A stretch of 64,000 nucleotides of DNA from Chamaea fasciata (taxonomy: Eukaryota; Chordata; Aves; Passeriformes; Sylviidae). The position numbers and the translations under genes were made by a program. Positions 22,742-34,405 of the stretch are shown here, one piece after another. The notes under the pieces were generated by a model. It was given only the letters and a program-made list of their open reading frames with translations, made no database searches and had not been told where the DNA came from. Every line of letters begins with the position of its first letter. Within the stretch, counting starts at the first letter, position 1. Location: NCBI GenBank assembly GCA_029207755.1, contig JARCOQ010000016.1, positions 5,523,001 to 5,587,000 of the forward strand, given 5' to 3'.

Positions 22742-25700
22742 AAAGGCTACATCAACTTGCTATATTTTATTATATCTATTTTTTTTATTTATTTATTTGT
22801 TAACTCAGGGTCTTTCTTTGGAGTCTTAAATGTTGTAGTTACTCAAATTCAGGTCAGGTGTAGTAGCAGGTGTTTGGTTATGATTACTTAATGGTTTTTT
22901 TTTTTTTTTTTTATTGCAAATGCCAGTTGTGTCTTCTAGAATTTCCTTTAAAGGTACGGGTTGTCATACAATCTAATACACGCGCTTTAGCATTTAGGAT
23001 ATATTTTTCCCAAGGAGATCAAGTGAAACTCCCATTAGATAATCACTGTGAGGAAAAAAAAAACCCCTAATTTGCAGATTAAACCAACCAGTTCCAAAAG
23101 AACTCAATAAAAACAGAGCCACAAAGAGCAGTGCCACAGAGTATTAAATACTTTTCACATATTATCTTTCAAAGGAGCGAGAGACTTTGAGAGCACCAGG
23201 GAAATCTGAAATAGCTACTTCAGCAAAAGGGTGCCCATTGTACAAGAGAGGTGAGATGATTCATAGTGTTTCACAGTATCTCTAGTATGGAGTCCTGAGG
23301 CCTTGCCAAAAATTAGAATGCTCAAATTAGAAGACTTCCCAAACTAGGGAAAATCTTAGATCTTCCCCTTTCAAGCTACACAGCTTGATAGACTAAAAAA
23401 GAAATAAAAATCCTGTGCTTGAATCAGAGCTTTTCATCATTAATTATGGACTGAAGCAACATTAAAAACTGTTCTTTTCCAGTGCTGTCAGATAATACTG
23501 AAAACTTATTCCACTACTGGTGTTTATCCATCAGTTGGGCAAACATCTCCTCAGAAGGAGTTATTACACACTCGCCATTACTTTTTGGAAGCACCAGATT
23601 GAATAATACTTCAGAGAAGAACCTTTATTCTTTTTTACAGGCAGGGAAGCATCCGTGGCTTCCATTATTTTCTCTCTCTCACCACGCTGCCTCTTTTAAG
23701 AGCCTGCAGACTCAAATTATCAGGTAGTTAATTGGAAAATAATTTATTGACAGGCCATGAAAGGCTCGGAGTAAAGCACTAGGGGATTTCGTAGCTTGAC
23801 TTGGGATAGCTGTAGGAAATTAATGAGTTGAACAAGACCAAGCACATTCAGATGCTGGAATTTGTGCCCTTGAGACTGCTGTTCCCAGCCCAGGCACAGA
23901 ACACACCTCAGAGAAACATCCTTCCAGGATCACTCATTCCTACGCCTCACCTTCGTCAGGCGAGCACGCCGCCAGCTCTTACATAAGGCCTCTTGCTCCA
24001 TCACTGCCACAGGCTGTTGTAAACCATTTTTCTCCCTTTTAATTCAGGTTCCTAGACAAGCAAAAATGCAGAATATTGCCAGGATAGTCTGGGGAATGGG
24101 GATTTCTGCTGTGGATGATTAATGAAATATTATTGTTTTGCACTTACAGGGAAATTGTAGTTTCATGCCAATAAGGTCAGGGCCTTAATACGTTATGTGC
24201 CCTGTAAAGATGTACAGAGTGATAGCCCATTTTCTGTTACTGAGCCAAAGCCTCATCAATTTAGGGAGGAACGTTGTGGAAATAGCAACGCTGCACTGAG
24301 AGGCGAAACAAACCTTCATCTTAAACCGTTCCTTGCAATTCTGATACATCTAAATCCACATCTCCACCTGCATCAAGACAGGAGCCCAAAAGTAAGATTC
24401 TGGGACCCTGATTCTGTCATACCAGCTAATCACCCTTCATGACATCCCTCAAATTTCCCTTGGAATAACACAGTTTCTGCAATATGTTGTTGAGAGAGAC
24501 AGAAGCCAGAGAGCCAGAACAAAAAATCCTTGGAGCTGTGTTGAGGCATTTGATTTATCAGCTGTATTTTGAAAATCATTTATTCCTAACCTAACCTACT
24601 CAATACTCACCTCCCAGGTCAGGCTGCCTTGACTTGATGGTGTAAATGTAGATCTGGAAGATCATGGTTGCAGCTGCAGTTACGAGGAATTTTACTGCAA
24701 ATATTTTTGTAGATTTGCATTGAAAGGTACATTACCAGCACCAAAGGCAAGGATCTCCCATGTGTTTTCTCACTGAGTGAGACTCATGAAGGAATGGCAT
24801 CTATTCAGTCCAGGAAGGAGGCATTTAAAAGCAACAAAGTTCCCAGGAATGGTAAATGCTGAACACAAGTGGGAAATACTCTCACCTTAGGCTCTGCACA
24901 GGGATGCACAACGCACTAATCTCATGCACAGATTTTTTTATTTTCTTCTCCCAGTGACCAGACTTATCACATATAATCTTTCAAAACAGAATATGGGGGA
25001 AAAAAAACCCAAAACCAAAACACCCCAGGAATCTTCTTTAGAAAAAAATGCCATGAAATAAAGATTTTTAAAAATATTTTTCGGATGTCTTTCTTCTCAA
25101 AGTAGATTTGCAACCCACACTGATTTGACAGATAAATGAAAAGAACTTAAAGAGTCATTTGTATAAAAATGAGCCAGGTGAACACTTGAGATACTGATCA
25201 CTACCCTGCAGTGATCCTGTAGAAATACAGACTTGCAGGGTGGGAAGAAGTGGGTGTAATCCAATAAAACAATGCAATAATGATGAAAAATTGAAAGAGG
25301 TCAGAGTCGGAAAGCTTTTGATTTCTTTTTGCACTGGCATTTGTCAAGGCAAGCAAAATCCATTAGCAAGGAGCAGCCTGAGTTTTAACACATCTGGGTC
25401 TTTAAAAATGTTAATGTTTAATAGGGTGTGCTCAGGCTTTATATATCCCTGATAACAATGCATGGGCTGATAGGCATCTCTGGCGGCTGTAAAGCAATGG
25501 CAGAGCCTTGCAAGGCACACAAGCATTTGGTGTTCACTCTCATGGTTTATGATGTTATCAGCAGTCATTGACTGAATTATGGCCTCATAACAACTCTTTC
25601 CCTGCATTATCCTACAGTTACTGCAGCACTGTTAACCTGTGTCCCATTAGAAGGTGATGTGACCTTCTCCAGATGAGCACACAGGAGTTACTGTGGTGTT

Positions 25701-27871
25701 TAAGTGCAGGGTCATTTTCCCGGAGGAACTGATGAGTCCCCTGAGCTGTGCCCACAAAGTCTGTTCACCTGAGGGGGTTCTGCCTTGGGCTGGCAGAAAG
25801 ACAAAGAGCTGGGCGCAACATTTTCCCCCAGTCCTGTATGGGATCCTCACCTGCAAGCCTGTGGCTGTGGGCTGTGTTCAGGATTGCACACTGGGAGCCG
25901 AGGGATGTGAGGAAGAAATGGGGGCTCGGGCAGCACATTGGCTGTAGTTTAAAACTGCAAAGATTCCCTCCCTCTGGAGAGCTCATCCATCATTTCTCAC
26001 AGGGCATCAGTCCAGCAGGCTGCAAGTCCATGGGCTCACTACTTGATAAAGGGTCTCACCCTATATTATCACCACAGACTGAAGTCCTAGGGAAAGTCCT
26101 TTTGCTCACTCTGGCAGCAGCCAGCTCTACTCCAACAGAGCTCTATGCAAACAGCAGTAGATTTCCTCCTTTGCTACCAACTGCCCCCACGTGGGGTTTT
26201 TTCCCTCCCTCTCACTGCATATTTAAAGTCTCAGGAGTCCCAGTAGTCACACCATTTGCTCAGAGAAGAATCTGGCAGAACAGGATATTCGTGGAAATAT
26301 CTGGAAGAGGGGAGTGCAGGCCAAGACCTCATAGTTGTGCAGCAAATCTTGAGATGGATGTGACCATCCATTGCCCTCCTTTCTGTGCCCACCCTGCCTG
26401 GTCCTCTTCTGCACAGGAAAGTTCCCCCTTGTGAAAAACTCCACTCCTGAGAACAAGCCTTGGAGAGCAGGCAGACGTGCAGGCACCTTTTTCATGTCAA
26501 TCTAGTTAGAGTTTATTGATTCCCCTTGCCTTTGGCTAATGTACTTTTATTATTATTAATAAATAATCATAATTTTTCCATCAATGTAGCCTGCACCCGG
26601 GAGCCTTGGAGAATTCTAGCAAAAGAATCATTAAACTAAAGATTTCTAAAGGGTTGAACAGCAGCACAGCCCAGTAATCTGCCAGAATCTGCAGCTAGGG
26701 AGCAAAATATCCCCACTGGAGAATATGGGATAGAGCATCAAATCAGCTCCTTCCCCTAAAGACACCATTTATACAAGTGGCTCCTTGTTCTTGGTCACTT
26801 CTGCTTTGTTATCATCCCCCAAGGATGCAGAGGGTGGGGGTGGCTCTTGGAGCTGTCACCTGGGCACGTGGGCTCTTGCAGGACCCTGCCCTGGCTTGGG
26901 ACATGACTCAGTACCTGCAGGGCCAGAACTGCTGCCATGTGCTCCTCCTGGTTGGCACCTCCTTGGCAGCAGCTGCCCAGGCAGCCTCCCTCCTCCATCC
27001 TCTGCTTGCCCAGCTGCAGAGTCTGATCCTGGCTCCTCCCAAGCTACAAGGATTCAGGATCTCTTTCTCAATCTAGGCAGGATTGCCTGCAGGGGACCGT
27101 TTCTCCTGGAGGATTGCATGCAGGTGTTCATAAACAGAGAGACTCATCACCAAAAGCTGAGCCAAGGCATGGCCATCCAGGCATACAGTTCTCTGGGCAG
27201 TAAACTGTCAAATTAGTGACTGAAATGGTTTCAGGGGCATTTTGGGATTGCTGGTAGGGGATTTTTGGGACAAAGACAATAACAATCCTAGCAATAAAAA
27301 CACTGATTTGCTCAAGGAGGTGATTTTACTGGGGTTGCAGGAAAGCAAAAAGAGTCAGCGCTGTCACCTGTAAATAGATCTGCTCCTGTCAGCAATCCTG
27401 AATTAGCACATCTTCATGCAACCACCATTCCAGCTTCTCTGTGGTCAATCTTGTCCTCCCCAAGGGCTTGCTTACCAGGTGCACCCTGGGCCATGCATTA
27501 CTGTGAGCTTTCCCTCCTGTGTCCTGCTTCCTCCATTGCATCACCAGTGGTCCAGCTGAGTCCTGTGACCTGGCACAGTCACAGCAGTCCAGCATGGGTC
27601 CTGTCCTTGAGTTCTGACCCTAAAATCACATGCAGAACAACATGTCCACAACACAGATTTTCACTAGAAAACAAACACCTCACCCCAGCGTTGCAGATGA
27701 AATAAGAGCTTCAGATTATGATAATCCATGGTTCAGAATAATAGAAGGTGTTTTATTTGGCAGGAAAATTGAGTACATCTGGTCTAAGTGGACATAAACA
27801 AGTCTGCAGAGCCCTTTTCTCTGTGTAAAGCCACTTCCCCAGAAGGCGTGTTCAGGCAATGACAGAAGGGC

Positions 27872-27878
27872 TATAAAG
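27872..27878 (+). promoter_or_regulatory. TATA box of the CYP2K-like gene
   Basis: TATAAAG lies 45 bp upstream of the ATG at 27917, in a good position for a short 5' UTR as in many tissue-restricted P450 genes. No competing TATA was seen closer to the ATG. Confidence 0.65.
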
Positions 27879-27916
27879 GGACCCCAAGATGCTCATACCC
27901 TCACCTGGCTTTGGAC

Positions 27917-30900
27917 ATGGCCCTGCAGAGTCTCCTGCAGTACCTGGGCTCCAGCTCGCTGCTCTGTTTGGCAGCAGGGCTGTTTGCTCTCCTTTACTTT
28001 CTCTCCAGCTCCAAGAAGTCAGTTTGCAATCTGCCCCCTGGCCCACGACCTCTTCCTCTGATTGGGAACCTGAACGTGGTGGACCTGAAAAAGCCGTTCC
28101 AGTCGCTGACAGAGGTAGGGGATGTGCGAGCAGGCAGGGGGCAAATGTGCAATTCCTGAAAGGAGAAATGCACCTGGGGAAACAGATGTGGTTGTGTTCG
28201 CTTTGTGTGGAGGGCAGCAATGAGATATGTGGCACACAGGCAGGCTGGCAGAATGACCTTACCTTCAGAGGTGCACAGACACATATACACACTTGTGTAT
28301 ATATATATATATATATAAAATACAGTCCTTTCTGTATACACATTCAAGCCACACCAAGACCACCCACCCCTTGCAATCTACTCCAGACTGTTGGTGTTTT
28401 GATCCCTTCAGAGGCTGCAGGTAAAAGACTTGAGTTGGCCAGGCTGCTGCCATCAAGAAAGGTCTCACTGCCACCAGACCTCTAGGAAGGATGGAAGGGA
28501 TGAAGCAAGAAAAGTTATTATCCCCACAGCAGAGGGGAAGGGGATGCCCTATGCAGACTTTTTCCCAAAGCTATTTATATCTCTGCAATGCAAAGCACAG
28601 CTCTGCCTTCCCAGCCCTCCCCCTGCACACACTGCCCAGGGTGGTTGAGGACTCGATGCATGGAGTTTATATGCCTAGCTAAACAAATTGCTTTTTCTTA
28701 CACAGCTCCATGGGTACTTATATTTCTAAAAGAGAGAGGAAAAAAGACTTAAATGTTAAGAAGCCAGGGGCAATGTTTGTTTCAGAAAGTGTCTGAAGTG
28801 TTCCTGTAGGGACCTGGGGACAATTCAGTGGGAATTCAGATTTTTTCCTGTTACTGTAGAGACAACTGAGGTGTTGTGAGGAACCTGTCACATGCCCTGG
28901 TGTTTGTGCTGCTTACTGGACACTACAGTGGGGAAAAGCTGGTCCCCAGAGAACTCCTTCATCCACTTGAACATCTGCAGTGAGAGGGCAGTGCAGAAAG
29001 TGCCATCCTCCAGTTAGCTGTAGAAGAAAGGGCATCCTGTGCTGCCAAAGTACAGAATTCCTACAGCAGGCACACAGTGCTCATCTGCCTTGATTTATGG
29101 GGCACGGGATTGTGTAGAGATCAGTTCTGATGGGCTTCTGGTCCTGAGCTCCCATCTGATCCTGGGTATGTTTGAGAACATGAGTATGAAACTATGAACT
29201 ATCTTTGGCAGTACTGGGGGATTTTATGGTACAAATGTCACATGACAGCACCACACTAATTTCCTGTCATCTACCAAGAAGCTTTATTTGGGCTTTCAAG
29301 CCTGCCACATCCAATACTTGAGTAAAACCAGAGTGCATGCCAAGAAGCACTAATGCTAGGAGATGGCCAAAGGGAGGCTCGGAGGCAGCTGTGATTCCCT
29401 GCCCCTGGGTCTGCCACACACTCTGTGAGCTGCCAGGGATGAAAGAACCAGTGCTAATGTTATCTCCCAAGCCGTCAAACCACTGTTTGATGAAAACAAA
29501 TTCAATTTGTCTGGCGTAATAACAGGAGCTGCTTCTAATCTGAAATTCAATTTGTGGAATCTATCTAATGCATAGAAAATGGTAAGCCAGGCACATCAGA
29601 AACAAGAAGACATTTGGAGCGGATGGCTTGCAGTGTGTTTAAACGAAGCCTAAAATACCAAGTGAATGATTAGCTTGTCAAAGCCACCTTTCTGGGTAAC
29701 AGATGATTCATTTTTAATTTGCCATAAAAGCCTAACACTCCTGTGACATTATCTACCAGAATATGCTTCCTAGTCGGATTCAAGTTTCTGGTGGCCAGCA
29801 AATAATTCTGTGATGACTCCAACACTACCCACCTTGCCATAATTAGAGACAAGTGCTGTCCTGAATGAAAGAGTTATTGTCTGGCTTTGTTTTTGCAGTG
29901 TTTGTGGCTTCAGCCTCAAAGGTGTGTGCACGCCCGCTTGCCTCAGGTCACCGATGCTACAATAAACAGGCCTGCCTGCTCCAGCATTCTCTAACCAGCC
30001 TCCCAAGGTGGTATTGCTGGCCTGTTACTGCAGAACACCACAGGAATGCAATGGCACTTTACCGACTCCCCTGATAGGAGCAGTGATACCAGACACCTTG
30101 TTGTGCAAACAGGGTGCAAGCAGAGATGCTGGCAATCGATAGCTGTTGCTCACTACTTGAATTACAGCAGCACCTGGAGACATCAGGGAGGGCTGGGAGG
30201 CTCCTTTTGGTCTAGAAGCCACCTGGAGTGGCTAGTACTAGTGTTAGAGTCCAGATCTGGCTTTGAACAAACATATTTATTCACCTTGACAGCTCTCCAA
30301 GATATATGGCAACGTCTTCACAGTGCACTTTGGACCCAGGAAGGTCGTGGTACTGGCTGGATATGAAACCATCAAGGATGCCCTTTTAAATCATGCTGAA
30401 GAGTTTGGAGAGCGGGCAGAAATACCCATATTTAGGAAAATTACACAAGGGAATGGTAATTGACCTTTTGCTTGGATAAGTTTTGTCTCTGTTCATTATA
30501 TTTTCACAGCAGAGAGTACTGTCCTCTTACACATTTTTGTGATCTTAGGAGGTACCAGTGTCTAGGAATGTTTACGAACCACATAAGGATGTTACACCTT
30601 TATTTTAGGCATAGCATTCAGCCACGGAGAGCTCTGGAAAACCATGAGAAGATTTACCTTGTCCACACTTAGAGATTTTGGAATGGGAAAAAGAACCCTT
30701 GAGATCCAAATCCTGGAGGAAGTAAATTCCCTTATCAAATATTTTGAATCCTATCATGGTGAGTGTCAAGTCTTTCCTCCAGAAACAGAGAACAGGTCAA
30801 GCAGAACAATAAAGATTAATGAAAGTTTAACTCTTAGCAAATAGTATCTCGTGGTTAAAGTTCAGCATACAGTAGGTTACTGAACCAAGGCCTTAAAACA

Positions 30901-33900
30901 CTGAAACAGAATTCCCTGCTATGAATTCTGGGTGGGGAATGAGTTTTCTTTTGGAGTTCAGGACTACATTTCCATAGGAAACCAGACTGAAAGAAGCATA
31001 GACATTTTATCACTTGTTTTCATTGCTTGAAATACAGGGAAACCATTTGATACTAAAATGATACTCAACAATGCTGTATCCAATGTCATCTGCTCTATAT
31101 TGTTTGGAGAGAGATTTGAATATGATGATCCAGTATTTCTAACTTTGCTGAAGCTGATAAATCAAAATACTAAGCTGTTGGGCTCCCCTATGGTGCAGGT
31201 AAGAGCTGAATTTTATGTTTTAGCTGCTAGGTTTTTGGGGGATATCTGGTTTCCTGGGTTTGTTCTCCTGGCCTCCCACATCTTGCTTCTTGAGAACAAG
31301 AACATTATCACCCGGCCTGTACAGAGCACATCTGTGGTTCTGTATCTGCAATACACAGATTCCCAGTCTCCTGCATTTAGTCAGTGAAGCTTATTAGTAA
31401 AAGAAAAGAAAGATCCAAAAGTCTTCACAAAAGGAACAACTTTGCCCTCTTTGAAGAGCAGAAGCATAGCCCCAAACCTGCCTCCTTGAATTACAGAAAG
31501 AACACTTTATTTCTGCAGGAATTCAGAGATCCTTGGACTGTAGAAGAGGGGGGGGGAATTACAGCCTCCAATGCCAGGGCATAGGACAAGGGACCAGCAG
31601 TGTGATTTGAGATACCAGTATGTGTTCAAAACTGCCAATTAACATTAAGACCTCTCTTGCTCCACAGTTATATAACTTCTACCCATCCCTTGGATTTCTG
31701 TCCGGAGCTTCCAAGACTGTGCTACAAAATATCAGCGAATTGAATGCTTTTCTCCAGAAGCTCTTCGAGGAACACAAAGAGGATCTTAATGAAAATGACT
31801 TAACAGGCTTTGTCGATGCCTTTCTGGTGAAGCAAAAACAGGTACTTCAAAGCTGAGTCCCTTAGCTCTGACTTATTCTTAGGGCTGGCCATCTGTCAGG
31901 GACTGGGAGTGAGTGGAAACAGAAGAACTGCAGTGAGCAGAATTATATCAAAGCTCATGCTCACAGTGAGCTGTGCTGTATTTGCTCATGGACCCACTGG
32001 AACTGCTGGTTAAAGGGATTTAGTTGTCAAGATGTCCCACGAGGGCGAAATAAGTTACCACTCAGCAAACATAAGGAGGAGATCATCCCAAACCTTCCTG
32101 CAAGAGTGATACAGTGATTAACTGTGTTTAGATTTCTAATACCTAAACCTGAGGATTACACATATGCCTGGGACCAGACAAATTCCACACAGCATAGGCC
32201 CTAATGCTTGGAGACCAAATGTTTAGTTTTCCAGCACATATAAGTCACAGAAAGCTAAAATGCAGACAAAAATGGTGGCAACACAGTGACATATGGGTAT
32301 CACTTGCTGTATTACCCACATGTTTTGAAGGAGTCAAAGAAACCACACACTGCATTCAGCAATGGAAACCTGATGTTTTCAACCCTGGACCTCTTTGCTG
32401 CTGGGAGTGAGACTACATCCACAACTGTGCGCTGGGGACTGCTTCTGATGATGAAATACCCAGAAATTCAGAGTAAGGAGGACAAGTCTCTTGTACAATT
32501 TTCTGTTGCATGCTTAAGGCTTTGGTTGTGGAAGGGAGTGGAACCCATTCAGTGTTGCCTAGAGTAATTATTCTGAGTGCCCTGAGAGAGATAACAACCA
32601 TTGACTTTGCAAAGGAATTTTATTCAGCTGCATTGCAATAAACCAGCCCAGCCAAGTGGGAGAGGCTAAGGGGCAGCCTACAAGTCACACTAAAGCTCCC
32701 CCATCACCTGCAGCTATGGGCTTACGTCACTAAAGGTCTCCTCAGGAGCTGATTCTGATCTGGTTTCTGTTGAAGGTTATGGGATAACAAAGGTGTGTGA
32801 TGAGAGTCAGGCATGAGATGGACTGTAGTGACTCCATTCGAGCTGCTGTAGCTCAACAACAAACCTGAAAGAACCACACCATGCCCTGACTTAGCCACTT
32901 CTGGCCTTCCCAGATATTTAGTTTTCTCTTTTCTTCATCTCTGCCAAACTGGTAGCCATTTCAGTTGCAAGATGAGATTGTTATCAGCTTCTTAATCCTT
33001 TCCTCCCTCCAAGGAAAGATTCAGGAAGAAATGAACCATGTCATTGAACCAGGAGAGCTGCCTAAGTTGGAGGACCGGAAAAAAATGCCTTATACAGAAG
33101 CAGTAATACATGAAATACAAAGGTTTGCCAATATTGTCCCCATGGGCGTATCACGATCGACTCCCAGAGATGTGAATTTCCGAGGCTATGTGATTCCTAA
33201 GGTGAGCTCTGAGGCTGGCAGCTTGTGCTGCACAGATTCCTCACAGCTTTCTTTAAAGCAGATAAAGCAACACATAAATAACTAAAGACACAGTGATGCA
33301 TGGTTTAATCTGTGCTGTGACCCTTTGTCTTGCATCCAGGATAATTATTATAAACATACAATAGATTGTGGTCTGGTACAGTTGTTTGAATCACAATTAA
33401 CCAGAGATTTAATTAAATCACACTGGTTTGAATCTTTTATGTCAAATGTGGGACCTCTACCCTAGCACCTTTGTTGAAAGATCTGACTCTGTAAGAAAGG
33501 AATGTTTTGTGGTTCAAAAAATAAAACAGCAGTTATTGAAAACAGACAGGGGGGGCAGATGGGGCCACGATGGGGCAGAGAAACATTCCCCAGTTCTGTT
33601 TGTCATGTCTTATTTGCCTCTTCACATTAGGAAAAATAACACAGTCTGGCTCAAGTAAGGGCGTGATCTCCTCTCCCATGAGTTTCTTTGATCCCTTTCA
33701 GGGTACTGAGATTATCCCACTGCTTACCTCTGCTCTGAATGACCAGTTACACTGGAAAACCCCGGATCAGTTCAACCCTTCCCATTTCCTGGATGCCAAT
33801 GGGAACTTCATTAGGAGAGAAGCATTTATTCCATTCTCCATAGGTAAGAGGGGTGTGGGTGCAAGACTAATGGCAGTTCTCCCTGATTTCAGGAAAGTAT

Positions 33901-34405
33901 GAAAGCCAGGGACACAGAACAGAGGGTAAGGGATTTCTAGTCATTTCTCCTATCCACCTGTAGGTAACCACCTCTTCTTTGGGAGAGATGGGAGACATGG
34001 ATTTACTCACAGCCACTGAGCAATTTCATATATCTACAGACTTCTGTGTAGTTTGAGACCAAATCAGTGGCATCTCTAATATACAGAGAAAAGGAAGGAA
34101 AAATTTCCTACCTCAGCAGCCTGCTCTCCCAGACTGTACCTGCGGTTTCGAAGGTCTCAGACATCAACACTAACAGTTACAGTGCTGATCATTAACTTTT
34201 CCCCTGGTTGCTTTCAGGACGAAGGGCTTGCCTTGGTGAAGGACTGGCCAAAATGGAGCTGTTCCTCTTCTTTTCGGGCTTGCTCCGAAAATTTGTTTTC
34301 CAACCCCCTCCAGGAGTGGATAAGTCAGACCTGGATCTCACTGCTGATGTCGGCTTTACCTTGACTCCCATGCCTCACCTGGTTTGTGCTGTGCCCTGTG
34401 AATGA
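27917..34405 (+). CDS. Cytochrome P450 family 2, CYP2K-like
   Basis: Nine exons assembled by eye: 27917-28114, 30293-30455, 30609-30758, 31038-31198, 31668-31841, 32331-32472, 33014-33201, 33702-33843, 34218-34405. All junctions are GT-AG, with the exon phases usual for the CYP2 family; the total is 501 aa plus TGA. Microsomal heme-thiolate monooxygenase. Seen: N-terminal hydrophobic anchor (residues 10-29), proline hinge LPPGPRPLP (39-47), C-helix W130xxxR134, I-helix AGSETT (306-311), ExxR (363-366), and heme motif FSIGRRACLG with Cys444. No frameshift or stop, so probably functional. The segments [23 protein letters not shown] and LRDFGMGKR resemble the fish/sauropsid CYP2K group more than CYP2W1. 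The ATG follows a TATA box by 45 bp; the frame extends upstream only to a TTG. The exact subfamily name is not certain. A CYP2W paralogue is the alternative. Confidence 0.9.
28296..28317. repeat. TA dinucleotide microsatellite
   Basis: About ten TA units after a short TG run, within intron 1 of the CYP2K-like gene. Probably length-polymorphic. Confidence 0.85.

Larger units (their letters stand above)
20436..27916. other. Intergenic region between COX19 and the P450 pair
   Basis: About 7.5 kb. After the COX19 promoter it holds a small minisatellite (21511-21568), a CR1 relic (22456-22741), a T-rich run near 22893-22912 and an A/C-rich tract near 25002-25024. AT-rich stretches around 23400-24470 look complex rather than repetitive, and I cannot assign a function to them. 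The open frame 25748-26434 has no recognisable domain. The right end carries the promoter of the first P450 gene. Confidence 0.6.

Noticed and set aside
25748..26434. 228-codon plus-strand open frame upstream of the P450 pair
   Set aside because: No domain or homologue recognised, and an overlapping second frame of similar quality. Likely chance.
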